Translations under genes and position numbers: made by a program | Shown here: one piece after another, positions 26,488 to 34,906 of the stretch | How positions within the stretch are numbered: position 1 is the first letter of the stretch | Layout of the letters: each line of letters begins with the position of its first letter | Assembly: GCA_002472565.1 (NCBI GenBank) | Contig: DKSK01000009.1 | Span: 1 to 64,000, forward strand | DNA from: Bacteroidales bacterium UBA7258 | GTDB lineage: Bacteria > Bacteroidota > Bacteroidia > Bacteroidales > UBA932 | Length of the DNA: 64,000 bases | Reading direction: 5' to 3' | The notes under the pieces: generated by a model | Databases searched by the model: none | What the model was told of the DNA's origin: nothing | Seen by the model: only the letters and a program-made list of their open reading frames with translations

Positions 26488-27021
26488 CTAATTATTTTTG
26501 AGGGCTTTGATGAATAAGTCCCACAATTCTTTATTTGCAAGCGGATAGCCAACGAAAACAGGGTGCCCATTGGCATCAACAAGAAAACAATGGAATCTGC
26601 TGTCCTTAGGAATAGTTTTGTTGAGTTTACCGAAGCTATTGTTGAAGTCTATATATAAAGGATACTTGAAATTAGCATTTATCAAATTCAGTTCAAGTTC
26701 AGCATATTCGTCAATGGATGGGGAGAATATTGTATAAATTTTAAAATTACCAAGAGAATCTGATAATTGAAAAAGTTCAACAGTTTCATAAAGATGATTT
26801 ATTTGGCATTCTCCACATGTTAACGAATCATAGTATATGATTAATGATTTTATGAATAATCTATCATGATATGGTTTAATAGTCTTATCTTGTATTATTG
26901 ATAAGTTAGCACTCAAAGAAATGGTTGAATTCTTGAAATTCTTTAATTCGCAAGCCTCACGATTGCTGCAAGCAAAAAGAACTGAGATTGCGATTAGAAT
27001 GATATATAAACGGTTAGCCAC
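26488..27021 (-). CDS. Thioredoxin-like lipoprotein with a CGEC motif
   Basis: The 177-residue protein has a lipoprotein signal ending LFAC (Cys18). A thioredoxin-type core follows: SLIIYYDSLTCGECQINHL with the CxxC pair Cys69/Cys72, a middle YPLYIDFNNSFGKLN strand-helix, and FHCFLVDANGHPVFVGYP in the place where thioredoxin-fold proteins carry the strand after the cis-proline region. This suggests a periplasm- or surface-exposed thiol protein. The gene is visibly more AT-rich than its neighbours, which suggests recent acquisition. It is the first gene of the cassette with the Cys-rich peptide and the propeller, so thiol chemistry on that peptide is an attractive but unproven role. Confidence 0.68.
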   Translation of the reverse strand: MANRLYIILIAISVLFACSNREACELKNFKNSTISLSANLSIIQDKTIKPYHDRLFIKSLIIYYDSLTCGECQINHLYETVELFQLSDSLGNFKIYTIFSPSIDEYAELELNLINANFKYPLYIDFNNSFGKLNKTIPKDSRFHCFLVDANGHPVFVGYPLANKELWDLFIKALKNN

Positions 27022-27192
27022 ATGAATCCTACAACGGCTTTGTGGCTAAGTTAAACCTTTTTTCTGAAATTGCAAGGATTTAAATGATTATCTTGTAATT
27101 TTTTACGATTTCAGTGATTTATTTGAGGAGAGAGATTCATAAGAATTTCATTACTTGCACGGCTTCAACTTTTGTGCTGCGACGCATATCAA

Positions 27193-27229
27193 TAAAAAAT
27201 GACCCCAAGTCAATCTGACTTTAGGGTCA
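27193..27229 (-). terminator. Intrinsic terminator after the TPR/OmpA-like lipoprotein gene
   Basis: On the minus strand, TGACCCTAAAGTCA pairs with TGACTTGGGGTCA with one imperfection, followed by ATTTTTTATTG. It separates the lipoprotein gene at 27262 from the AT-rich cassette. The rest of the 240-base gap (27022-27261) is AT-rich; no convincing -7 box for the cassette is seen there. Confidence 0.75.
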
Positions 27230-27261
27230 CCCTATTAGCTTTGCGGTTTTCCGCGGTTCTG

Positions 27262-28911
27262 CTACCTGTACTGAGCGAACTCGATGTCTTTCTCAGCACG
27301 CGCCTTGAAGGCCTTTCCCTTGGTAGCCTTGCCGAGATAGGTGGCTACGTCGTTGGACTTGCCCTGACGAGCTGCGATGATAGCCCTGAGGTAGTTGCTC
27401 CTAAGGCAGTCATGTCCGCTGAGAGCGGAGGAAGCCTTGTCAAGCTGGTTGGTGAGGATGTAAGCGAGAGCCTCGTTGAAGCCGCCTACGCCCTTGAGCT
27501 CCTGAGCGGCCTTGTCGTAGTTGCCGGCGAGAATGTCAGCAACGCCCTGGTTCTCCTTGCCCTTGTCGCCACCCTTTGCGAAATACTTGGCGGCAGTCTT
27601 GGCGTCGCCCTTGCGAAGAGCGATTACGCCCTTTGCGTTGTTGAGGTCCTGGTCATCAGCCCCGTCAACCTTCGCGAATGCAGCCTCGGCCTTGTCGAGA
27701 TTTCCCTCGTTGAGGTAGAGGACGCCGAGATTGTACTGCGCGCGCTGGCTGTTGAACTTCTCGACGGCCTTCTTGTAAAGGTCTTCCTTCTTGCCGTTGT
27801 CCTTTACGAGAGTAGCGGCGCGGAGCAGTGCCTCCTCGTCAAGAACATCCTCGTTTTCGTCAACAAGCTGCTTAAGTTCATCGGCGGTGTAGTTCTTGTA
27901 CTCGACATTGGCGATGAAACGTGCGCGGCGGAGCTCAGGAAGAACGCTGTCCTTGAGGGAAGTGTAGATTTCGCTCATGTTCTTGATCTCGCTCTCGCGG
28001 ACTGCTGGATCGCTGTACATGTTCAGGACGCGGAGAATGAGGTCCTTGTCCTGGATGTCAGACTCGGAAACAAGCTTCTGGAAGCCGTCCCAGTCCTGGC
28101 CGACGCTCTTTACGTCAGGATCGGATGCCTCATGGCCCTTTACGACCTTGCCCCAGGCCTTGTCGGCAGTCTTGGAACGCTTGTCGGAAAGTTTGGCGTT
28201 GAGATCCTTACCGCCGTCCGGAGAGGCGTAGGCTACGACCTCAGTTCCCTTGAGGGTCTTCCTTTCGTTGTTCTTGATCTCATCGAGCGCATTCTGAAAA
28301 TCCTTGATGGACTGAGACTTAAGCTCGCTGTTCTTAACGTCGGAAGAATTGATGCTGTAACGGATCTGGCCCTCTACTGACTGGGCGATCACGTCCTGAT
28401 AGTTGTCAGCCTTGTACTCTACTTCTCCGGCGGACTTGGCGTCGCCTACGAGCATGTAGGTAGTGTTGGCACCGTCAGCCACGTTCTTTGTAGGAAGGTT
28501 GATTCTCTTCGCCTTGTATCTTACGACACCGCGAAGTTCGAGATGAGACTCCTCCATGCCCTTCACATAGTCGAAGTGGACATTTTCGGTTACGGTCTGA
28601 CCGTCAGAGGAAACGACAGTGTAGTTGTCCTTTACTTTTTCACCCTGATACATGAAAGGCTCCATTTTGGCCTCTCCGCCGTCATAGACGAGCACCGGAG
28701 TAACCTCGAGGATAGCCTTCTTGTTGAAATATCCGGCAGGATAGGTCACGGAAACCTTGGCGTCGATTTTTCCTGCGACTACTTCAAGTACGGAAGGTTC
28801 GCAGGAGACTGACACATTCTCAGCCATCTCCGCCATCTTTTCTGGAGAAGCGCAGGCTGCGGCAGCAAAGCCTAAAGCTGCAACTGCAAGAAACTTAAAT
28901 CCTTTTTTCAT
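27262..28911 (-). CDS. Lipoprotein with degenerate OmpA-like and TPR regions
   Basis: The 549-residue protein has a lipoprotein signal (AAAAC, Cys20). An N-terminal beta-rich part follows, then a segment around residues 220-265 (EVVAYASPDGGKDLNAKLSDKRSK) that resembles an OmpA-like peptidoglycan-binding fold without all key residues. The C-terminal half carries TPR-like repeats (QYNLGVLYLNEGNLDKAEAAF, GVIALRKGDAKTAAKYF, DILAGNYDKAAQEL). Such proteins are widespread in gut Bacteroidales and are abundant envelope components; a structural or scaffold role is inferred. Codon use is strongly biased (AAG, GCC, CTT), consistent with high expression. Its promoter is at 28983-28990. Confidence 0.75.
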   Translation of the reverse strand: MKKGFKFLAVAALGFAAAACASPEKMAEMAENVSVSCEPSVLEVVAGKIDAKVSVTYPAGYFNKKAILEVTPVLVYDGGEAKMEPFMYQGEKVKDNYTVVSSDGQTVTENVHFDYVKGMEESHLELRGVVRYKAKRINLPTKNVADGANTTYMLVGDAKSAGEVEYKADNYQDVIAQSVEGQIRYSINSSDVKNSELKSQSIKDFQNALDEIKNNERKTLKGTEVVAYASPDGGKDLNAKLSDKRSKTADKAWGKVVKGHEASDPDVKSVGQDWDGFQKLVSESDIQDKDLILRVLNMYSDPAVRESEIKNMSEIYTSLKDSVLPELRRARFIANVEYKNYTADELKQLVDENEDVLDEEALLRAATLVKDNGKKEDLYKKAVEKFNSQRAQYNLGVLYLNEGNLDKAEAAFAKVDGADDQDLNNAKGVIALRKGDAKTAAKYFAKGGDKGKENQGVADILAGNYDKAAQELKGVGGFNEALAYILTNQLDKASSALSGHDCLRSNYLRAIIAARQGKSNDVATYLGKATKGKAFKARAEKDIEFAQYR

Positions 28912-28982
28912 GATTGAAACAAATTGAATATGATTGCTGTATTTTCCGATATAAATCCTTTTCTTAATAGTATTCCTAATTA

Positions 28983-28990
28983 CAAAGATA
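28983..28990 (-). promoter_or_regulatory. -7 box for the TPR/OmpA-like lipoprotein gene
   Basis: Minus-strand TATCTTTG, about 70 bases before the ATG at 28911, implying a longer leader than most genes here. Confidence 0.55.
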
Positions 28991-29031
28991 CATATTTGCT
29001 GACAAAATTGAATATTAGAAGTCTAATTTGT

Positions 29032-29039
29032 TACCTTTG
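29032..29039 (+). promoter_or_regulatory. -7 box for the sigma-54 activator gene
   Basis: TACCTTTG, with a TTG about 21 bases upstream (29008-29010) as possible -33 element. It lies ten bases before the ATG at 29049. Confidence 0.6.
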
Positions 29040-29048
29040 CGTAGATAT

Positions 29049-30362
29049 ATGGATACTCAGGACCTTCAGAGATTAAAAAATAAATTCGACATCATCGGAA
29101 ATGACGCGGCTCTCAACCGCGCCATCGAGATGGCTGTCGCCGTCGCTCCTACCGACCTCACGGTGCTTGTAACCGGCGAGAGCGGAGTAGGAAAGGAGAA
29201 CATTCCGAAGATTATCCACCAGTTCAGCCGCCGCAAGACAGCAAAATATTTTGCAGTCAACTGCGGAGCCATACCGGAAGGTACCGTCGATTCCGAACTC
29301 TTCGGACACGAAAAAGGCTCTTTCACTGGTGCCATCGAGGCACGCAAAGGATATTTCGAGGAAGCTGACGGAGGCACCCTCTTTCTTGACGAGGTAGGGG
29401 AACTCCCTATGGCGAGCCAGGCCAAGCTTTTGCGCGTCCTCCAGTCCGGAGAATACATGAGGGTGGGGTCCTCCCGGGTAGACAAGACCGACGTCAGGGT
29501 GATTGCCGCCACGAATGTCGACCTTCTCTATGCCGTATCTCAGGGAAAATTCCGCGAAGATCTATATTACAGATTAAATGCGGTCCAGATCAAGATGCCG
29601 GCTCTGCGAGAGCGGAAGGATGACATCTATCTGCTGTTCAGGAAATTCGCTTCTGATTTTTCGGAGAAATACCAGAAGAATAAGATCAATCTTAGCCACG
29701 AGGCCATAGAGAGGCTTCAAGATTATCGATGGCCAGGCAATGTCCGTCAGCTGAAGAACATAGCAGAAAGAGTGGCTGCTTTCGAATCTGCGGACATCTT
29801 GCCGGGGGCTTCCAGGATAGAGATCAGCGCGGCTACTCTTGATAAGTATATGCCCCACGATGATCCCCACGCCTTGCTTCCGGCCATGTTCCATGATCCC
29901 GGAAAGGCTATCTCCGGCGATGAGAAGCAGGAGATTTTCAAGGCTCTCTATGCCTTGAAGAGCGAGATCGACAGTCTCAGAAAAGAAGTCGATACCTTGA
30001 AGGGAGGGCAGGTCAGAGCGATCGCCGCTCCTCAGGAGGTGAGTCTCCCGGCGGCGACCGAGAGACTCGCTCCACAGACCACTCAATATCCTCAGCAGGG
30101 GTCTGGGTTCTCTCAGCAAGGCGGACAGTTCCCTCAGCATCCCCAGCAGGAGGCTGACTACCAGGATGTCGATGAGCAGATTCCTTCGGCCAGGGAGCCA
30201 GAGCAATCGCTCAGCATCAAAGGGGCGAACGACGACCTGATACGCCGCGCCCTTGAAAAGTACAACGGCAACAGAAAGAAAGCGGCGGAAGAACTCGGAA
30301 TTTCCGAAAGGACGCTGTACAGGAAACTCCCGCCGGAATTCAGGACCCAGAGAAAGAAATGA
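29049..30362 (+). CDS. Sigma-54-dependent transcriptional activator without a receiver domain
   Basis: The 437-residue protein begins almost directly with the AAA+ sigma-54 activation domain: Walker A GESGVGKE (residues 43-50), GSFTGA (90-95, the GAFTGA loop with Ser for Ala), Walker B GGTLFLDEVGE (108-118) and the arginine finger in YYRLNAVQI. A Gln/Pro-rich linker (about residues 335-385) leads to a C-terminal Fis-type helix-turn-helix (YNGNRKKAAEELGISERTLY). There is no N-terminal receiver, PAS or GAF domain, so its activity is probably set by abundance or by a partner. Its stop overlaps the next start, coupling it to lptE and envelope genes downstream. Confidence 0.92.
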   Translation: MDTQDLQRLKNKFDIIGNDAALNRAIEMAVAVAPTDLTVLVTGESGVGKENIPKIIHQFSRRKTAKYFAVNCGAIPEGTVDSELFGHEKGSFTGAIEARKGYFEEADGGTLFLDEVGELPMASQAKLLRVLQSGEYMRVGSSRVDKTDVRVIAATNVDLLYAVSQGKFREDLYYRLNAVQIKMPALRERKDDIYLLFRKFASDFSEKYQKNKINLSHEAIERLQDYRWPGNVRQLKNIAERVAAFESADILPGASRIEISAATLDKYMPHDDPHALLPAMFHDPGKAISGDEKQEIFKALYALKSEIDSLRKEVDTLKGGQVRAIAAPQEVSLPAATERLAPQTTQYPQQGSGFSQQGGQFPQHPQQEADYQDVDEQIPSAREPEQSLSIKGANDDLIRRALEKYNGNRKKAAEELGISERTLYRKLPPEFRTQRKK

Positions 30363-30877
30363 TGAAAAGACTTTCGCGCATATCGGCCATATTTTCGCTC
30401 CTTCTGGCGGCCCTCTCCGTCCAGACTTGCGGTATATACACCTTTTCAGGTACTTCCGTCCAGCCCGACGTCAAGACCATTACTATTGACTACGTTCAAT
30501 ACAAGGCGCTCAGGGTTAATCCTAATCTTGCAGGCAATCTGACTGATGCCTTGAAGGAGAAGTACCGCAGGATGACCAAACTCGAGCAAGTTGAGATGGA
30601 TGGGGATATGGAGGTTGCCTGCGAAATCACGGGTTACGACACCAGGGCTATGGCTGTCACGGCGGATGAAGTAGCAGCCAAGAACAGGCTCACGGTGACG
30701 GTGAAATGTACTTTCACCAACAGGAAGCATCCGGATGATGATTTTTCCAAATCTTTTTCGGCATATGCCGACTATGATTCAATGAACAGTCTTGATGCGG
30801 TGGAGGGCACACTCTGCGAAGACATTGTAGAGCAGCTTGTCGAGGACATCCTCAATGCGACTGTCGCCAATTGGTAG
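30362..30877 (+). CDS. lptE: LptE-like LPS-assembly lipoprotein
   Basis: LptE plugs the LptD barrel and helps insert lipopolysaccharide in the outer membrane. The 171-residue protein has a lipoprotein signal ending QTC and the start of the mature part, GIYTFSGTSVQPDVKTITID, is characteristic of Bacteroidota LptE-family proteins. The rest, with NLAGNLTDALKEKYRR, forms the alternating helix/strand pattern. The start overlaps the stop of the sigma-54 activator (ATGATGA); an ATG three bases earlier is equally possible. The order activator-lptE-unknown-secG is common in Bacteroidales. Confidence 0.8.
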   Translation: MKRLSRISAIFSLLLAALSVQTCGIYTFSGTSVQPDVKTITIDYVQYKALRVNPNLAGNLTDALKEKYRRMTKLEQVEMDGDMEVACEITGYDTRAMAVTADEVAAKNRLTVTVKCTFTNRKHPDDDFSKSFSAYADYDSMNSLDAVEGTLCEDIVEQLVEDILNATVANW

Positions 30878-30910
30878 AAAAATCCGGGGAGGCTTCGTAA
30901 GATAAGGAAA

Positions 30911-31489
30911 ATGCAAGGAGGCTATATAAATATTAAGACTTTGAACCTCAATGAATTAGTCGGGGTCGTGAGTCTATATCCATGGTACGGCGGAGCCAGA
31001 AAAGAGCTCTGCCGCAGAATGGCGAAGATGGGAGGAGAAGCATGGGGGAGAGTCCAATACGCGGACGCGGCCATGTACATATCCGACAGACGCTCCGTCG
31101 CCGTCCTCATGAGGAAGGGCCATGCTGAGGACCTGTCTGACAAGGATGTGGAATCGATAATGAGTTCCATGGCGGAGCAGCAGAATCCAAAGGTAAGGGT
31201 AGTTGGAGGCGACTTTTTTACCCAGGCTCAGTACGACCATGTCCGCAAAGACGAGGATAATGTGTTCTCCCGCTTTGCCGCGAAGGCCAGAAAAGACGGG
31301 GCCGAGGATGAGGCGAACGAGCCGCTTCCGGACGAATTCTGCACCGAAACTCTCGCCCGTGTCTACTCGGAGCAAGGCTATTTCGCTCAGGCTAAGCATA
31401 TTTATTCCCGTCTACTCTTGAAATTCCCGGAAAAAAGTGCTTACTTTGCATCCCTTATCGACGAAATGGATAAGGAAATTAACGGATAA
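30911..31489 (+). CDS. Conserved Bacteroidales protein of unknown function
   Basis: The 192-residue protein has no signal peptide. The first 45 residues (LNLNELVGVVSLYPWYGGARKELCRRMAKMGG) look like a conserved helical module; the C-terminal part, TLARVYSEQGYFAQAKHIYSRLLLKFPEKSAYFASLI, is a single TPR-like repeat. The centre is charged and likely flexible. Its place between lptE and secG in a run of envelope genes suggests an accessory role in secretion or outer-membrane assembly. I do not recognise a specific function. Confidence 0.75.
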   Translation: MQGGYINIKTLNLNELVGVVSLYPWYGGARKELCRRMAKMGGEAWGRVQYADAAMYISDRRSVAVLMRKGHAEDLSDKDVESIMSSMAEQQNPKVRVVGGDFFTQAQYDHVRKDEDNVFSRFAAKARKDGAEDEANEPLPDEFCTETLARVYSEQGYFAQAKHIYSRLLLKFPEKSAYFASLIDEMDKEING

Positions 31490-31504
31490 ACTGGAAACAT
31501 AGAT

Positions 31505-31915
31505 ATGAGTTGGCTTTTTGTAACTCTCACTATTTTTATCTGCATCGCGAGCGTACTGCTGGTCATCGTCGTTCTTCTCCAGAACGGTAAAGACGGCGGT
31601 TTCGTCAGCAATTTCGTTGCGGGCAACCAAACTTTCGGAGTAAGGCAGACCACCGACATGCTCGAGAAAGTCACCTGGGGTCTTGTGACCTTCATCCTCG
31701 TTCTGAGCATCGTGACGGCCTTCACCACCGGCACCCAGGGAACTCAGATCGACGTCACCAACCAGATCGAGCAGGGCGCGAATCAGCCTTCCTTCCCTTC
31801 GGCTCCAGCCCAGACTACGGCTCCTTCAACCGAGGCCGCTCCTTCCACTGAGGCCGCTCCTTCCACTGAGAGCGCTCCTTCGACCGAAGCCGCTCCTGCC
31901 CAGGGACAGAAATAG
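31505..31915 (+). CDS. secG: Preprotein translocase subunit SecG
   Basis: SecG is the small two-helix subunit of the SecYEG channel. The 136-residue protein has helix one (FVTLTIFICIASVLLVIVVLL), the cytosolic loop QNGKDGGFVSNFVAGNQTFG with the family GG..N pattern, and helix two (TWGLVTFILVLSIVTAF). The tail carries four copies of a six-residue repeat (APSTEA-like), encoded by a tandem DNA repeat at 31820-31891; such Ala/Pro/Thr tails are seen in Bacteroidota SecG and vary in length. Confidence 0.93.
   Translation: MSWLFVTLTIFICIASVLLVIVVLLQNGKDGGFVSNFVAGNQTFGVRQTTDMLEKVTWGLVTFILVLSIVTAFTTGTQGTQIDVTNQIEQGANQPSFPSAPAQTTAPSTEAAPSTEAAPSTESAPSTEAAPAQGQK
31820..31891 (+). repeat. Four tandem 18-base repeats in the secG tail
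   Basis: Four in-frame units of the form GCTCCTTCCACTGAGGCC, each with zero to a few changes, encode APSTEA/APSTES. The repeat is in frame, so copy-number change would alter only tail length. Confidence 0.9.
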
Positions 31916-31980
31916 TTGAGACTCTCCTTCCGCGCCGACTGACATTTTGTCAGTATAGGGCCGCAGGAATATATTTTGAA

Positions 31981-32017
31981 CGATAGCCGTTTGCCGGACT
32001 GAGGCAGACGGCTATCG
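31981..32017 (+). promoter_or_regulatory. Long hairpin in the clpB leader
   Basis: CGATAGCCGT (31981-31990) pairs perfectly with ACGGCTATCG (32008-32017); the inner TTGCC and GGCAG extend the stem to about 15 pairs around a seven-base loop. No T run follows, so it is not a typical terminator. It ends 38 bases before the clpB ATG and may control clpB, or be an operator. Confidence 0.6.
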
Positions 32018-32055
32018 GCTGTTAAGTCCAGTCCCGGAAAGAAGGAGAATAAGAT

Positions 32056-34266
32056 ATGGATAACGAGAACACACAGAACACTGAGAACAAGACTGGTTTC
32101 TTGTCGAAGTTCGCCATAAATCTGAACGACCAGGCTGCCAAGGGAAAACTTGACCCGGTCATCGGGCGAGACGAAGAAATCCGCCGTGTACTCCAAATAC
32201 TCAGCCGCAGGACTAAGAACAATCCAATATTGGTGGGAGAACCGGGTGTCGGTAAAACCGCCATTTCGGAAGGCATAGCCCAGAAGATAGTAGACGGACA
32301 GGTCCCTGAAAACCTCAAGGACAGAGTCATCTATTCTCTTGATATGGGTGCCCTTATCGCAGGCGCGAAATATCAGGGCGAATTTGAGGAAAGGCTGAAG
32401 GGCGTGGTCAAGGAAGTCGTTGACAGCGACGGCAAGATCATCCTCTTCATTGATGAGATACATACCCTCGTCGGAGCGGGAAGATCGAGCGGGGCCATGG
32501 ATGCCAGCAACATCCTCAAGCCTGCCCTTGCCAGGGGCGAGCTTCGCTGCATAGGTTCGACTACGCTTGACGAGTATCAGAAATACTTCGAAGAGGACAA
32601 GGCCCTTGAGAGGCGTTTCCAGATGGTCATGGTTGATGAGCCCAGCCCGGCTGAAAGCATTGCCATCCTGCGCGGACTGAAGGAGAGATATGAGAATCAT
32701 CACCATGTCCGTATCGAGGATGATGCCTTGATCGCGGCCGTGAATCTTTCGCACCGTTACATCACCAACCGTTTCCTGCCTGACAAGGCCATAGACATTG
32801 TAGATGAGGCCGCCGCGAAGCTGCGTCTTGAGATGAATTCCGTCCCTGACCCTATTGCAGAGCTTAATTCCAAACTGCGTGAGCTTGAAATTGAGAAGGA
32901 GGCGATCAAGCGCGAGGGCGTTTCCCTCAAACTTGAGAATATCGAGAAGCAGATGTCCGGCCTCAAGGAGCAGAAGGATGAGCTTACAGCCCGCTGGAAC
33001 AACGAGAAAGACATTCTTAAGGAGCTTCAGGACAATCGGCAGAAGCTGGACGACTATAAGATTCAGGCTCAGGCTGCCGAAAGGAACGGCGACTATGGTA
33101 CTGTTGCGGAACTGCGCTACGGAAAGATGGCAGAGTGCCAGAAGAAGATTGATGAGTTCACGAAGAAACAGGCTGAAATCAAGGATCCTATCATGTCGGA
33201 GGCTGTTACTCCTGAAGATATCGCCGAAGTCGTGGCTAAATGGACAGGTATACCTGTAAAGAAGATGCTTGAGAGCGAGAAGGAGAAGCTTCTCCGTATG
33301 GAGGACGAGCTCCATAAGCGCGTGGTGGGTCAGGATATGGCCATTCAGGCTGTCTCTGACGCGGTGCGCCGCAATAGAGCCGGTCTCAGCAACGAGAAGA
33401 GACCTATCGGTTCTTTCCTCTTCATGGGTACTACCGGAGTCGGCAAGACCGAACTTGCGAAAGCCCTTGCCGAATTCCTCTTCAACGATGAGAACATGAT
33501 GACCAGGATCGATATGAGCGAATATCAGGAACGTCATACCGTCAGCCGTCTTATCGGCGCCCCTCCGGGATACGTCGGCTATGATGAGGGCGGTCAGCTT
33601 ACGGAGGCCGTAAGGCGCAAGCCTTATTCCGTAGTCCTGCTCGATGAGATTGAGAAGGCCCATCCTGATGTCTTCAACATCTTGCTGCAGGTGCTTGACG
33701 ACGGTCGTCTTACCGACAACAAGGGCCGCACGGTGGACTTCAAGAATACCATCCTTATCATGACCAGCAACGTGGGCTCGGATATCATCCAGCAATATAT
33801 GGATAAACTTCCCTCTGTCGGCCTTCCGGGAACTGATCCTCAGGCGGAGATGAACGCTATCGCCCGCCGTCGTGAAATGCTTGACGAGTGCAAGGAGAAA
33901 GTCATGGATGTGCTCAAGTCGACCGTAAGGCCTGAGTTTCTCAACCGTATTGATGAGATAATAATGTTCGATCCGCTGACACAGAATGACATAAGGGATA
34001 TTCTCCACATCCAGGAGAAGGATCTTCAGAAGCGTCTTGAGGCTGACGGAGTGAACATCGAATTTACGAAGAGCTTCGAAGATTACATGACGGTTCATGG
34101 TTATGACCCGGCCTATGGAGCAAGGCCTGTCAAGAGGCTGATGCAGAGGGAGCTGGTCAATAAGCTTGCTACCGAAATTCTCAACGGCCATGTCCATAAG
34201 GACTCTGTCATAGAGGTGGACGCCATCGCCGGAGAGGTTGTCTTGACAGACAAGCCGAAGCAATAA
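32056..34266 (+). CDS. clpB: ClpB-type disaggregase without the N-terminal domain
   Basis: ClpB with DnaK dissolves protein aggregates. This protein of 736 residues starts at AAA-1: KLDPVIGRDEEIRRVLQIL, Walker A GEPGVGKT, Walker B IILFIDEIHTL. The coiled-coil middle domain (about residues 270-375) is complete, and AAA-2 has GTTGVGKTELAKALAEFLF and the ATPase signature RLIGAPPGYVGYDEGGQL. The roughly 140-residue Clp_N substrate domain is absent, so the protein matches the short ClpB isoform or a ClpB-like paralogue. No N-domain frame precedes the start. A large hairpin lies in the leader, consistent with stress control. Confidence 0.9.
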   Translation: MDNENTQNTENKTGFLSKFAINLNDQAAKGKLDPVIGRDEEIRRVLQILSRRTKNNPILVGEPGVGKTAISEGIAQKIVDGQVPENLKDRVIYSLDMGALIAGAKYQGEFEERLKGVVKEVVDSDGKIILFIDEIHTLVGAGRSSGAMDASNILKPALARGELRCIGSTTLDEYQKYFEEDKALERRFQMVMVDEPSPAESIAILRGLKERYENHHHVRIEDDALIAAVNLSHRYITNRFLPDKAIDIVDEAAAKLRLEMNSVPDPIAELNSKLRELEIEKEAIKREGVSLKLENIEKQMSGLKEQKDELTARWNNEKDILKELQDNRQKLDDYKIQAQAAERNGDYGTVAELRYGKMAECQKKIDEFTKKQAEIKDPIMSEAVTPEDIAEVVAKWTGIPVKKMLESEKEKLLRMEDELHKRVVGQDMAIQAVSDAVRRNRAGLSNEKRPIGSFLFMGTTGVGKTELAKALAEFLFNDENMMTRIDMSEYQERHTVSRLIGAPPGYVGYDEGGQLTEAVRRKPYSVVLLDEIEKAHPDVFNILLQVLDDGRLTDNKGRTVDFKNTILIMTSNVGSDIIQQYMDKLPSVGLPGTDPQAEMNAIARRREMLDECKEKVMDVLKSTVRPEFLNRIDEIIMFDPLTQNDIRDILHIQEKDLQKRLEADGVNIEFTKSFEDYMTVHGYDPAYGARPVKRLMQRELVNKLATEILNGHVHKDSVIEVDAIAGEVVLTDKPKQ

Positions 34267-34297
34267 CGGAGATCTCCCCGCGCAAAATATCTGAATA

Positions 34298-34341
34298 CTT
34301 AAAGAGGCTGGCCTAAGTCATTTTAGGTCAGCCTCTTTAAG
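34298..34341. terminator. Intrinsic terminator between clpB and the convergent small gene
   Basis: CTTAAAGAGGCTGGCCTAA pairs with TTAGGTCAGCCTCTTTAAG (one G-U in the + strand RNA) across a six-base loop. It can work in both directions. Confidence 0.88.
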
Positions 34342-34377
34342 CTTCTGTCAGGGATGAAGGGAGGAGGGTGTTTCGGG

Positions 34378-34815
34378 CTATTTATCTCCGAGGATTCTGG
34401 CCGCCGCCTTGGCGGCTTTTTCTTTCCGTTTCTGCCTGTCGCGCTGCTGCTTGGCGGCACCGTTCTTCAGGTACTTTCCCCACTGCTCCTCGTTGAAGAC
34501 CTCCTTGAATTTATTGTCGATCTTCTCCATGTACTTGTCTTGGATGGAGATGTAGATGTCTGAGTTGGTTGTCCGCTGCATCTGGTACACTTTCATCTCA
34601 CCGTACATCGCCGTGTAGTCATGCCGCAGGGTCGAATCCACGTAGAAAATCTGCCAGTCTTCAAGCTTCAGCAGCTTCGCGAGCTTATCTGTCTGTTTTT
34701 CGGCCATTTCCTCGGGATCAGGCTCCCCCGACCCGCTCTCTTGCGCGAAGGAATTGATGCTGAGGCCCACGGCCATTATTATTGCCCAAGTAAGGCAGAA
34801 AACCGTCTTTTTCAT
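34378..34815 (-). CDS. Small secreted helical protein of unknown function
   Basis: The 145-residue product has a signal peptide (MKKTVFCLTWAIIMAVGLSINSFA). The mature part is helical and highly charged: acidic near the N-terminus (EPDPEEMAEKQTDKLAKLLKL), with DNKFKEVFNEEQWGKYL in the middle and a Lys/Arg-rich tail (KQQRDRQKRKEKAAKAAAR). It resembles the Spy/CpxP-like periplasmic proteins or the small helical DUFs common in Bacteroidales, but no family can be named with confidence. It is monocistronic and converges on clpB. Confidence 0.65.
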   Translation of the reverse strand: MKKTVFCLTWAIIMAVGLSINSFAQESGSGEPDPEEMAEKQTDKLAKLLKLEDWQIFYVDSTLRHDYTAMYGEMKVYQMQRTTNSDIYISIQDKYMEKIDNKFKEVFNEEQWGKYLKNGAAKQQRDRQKRKEKAAKAAARILGDK

Positions 34816-34906
34816 TACAAAAATTCTTAGATTTGTGAATCGTTAGCCGTCTGAGGGGCCAAGGCCCGGACCGCGGCATGGCAAAATTAAGAATTATAAG
34901 TATAAT

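Noticed and set aside
27199..28380. A 393-codon frame opposite the TPR/OmpA-like lipoprotein
   Set aside because: Leu/Val-rich antisense translation of a Lys/Ala/Asp-rich gene; no independent support.
31783..34263. An 826-codon open frame antisense to clpB
   Set aside because: It mirrors the clpB codons exactly, has no start signals, no domain sense and a Leu/His/Arg-rich composition typical of an antisense shadow.
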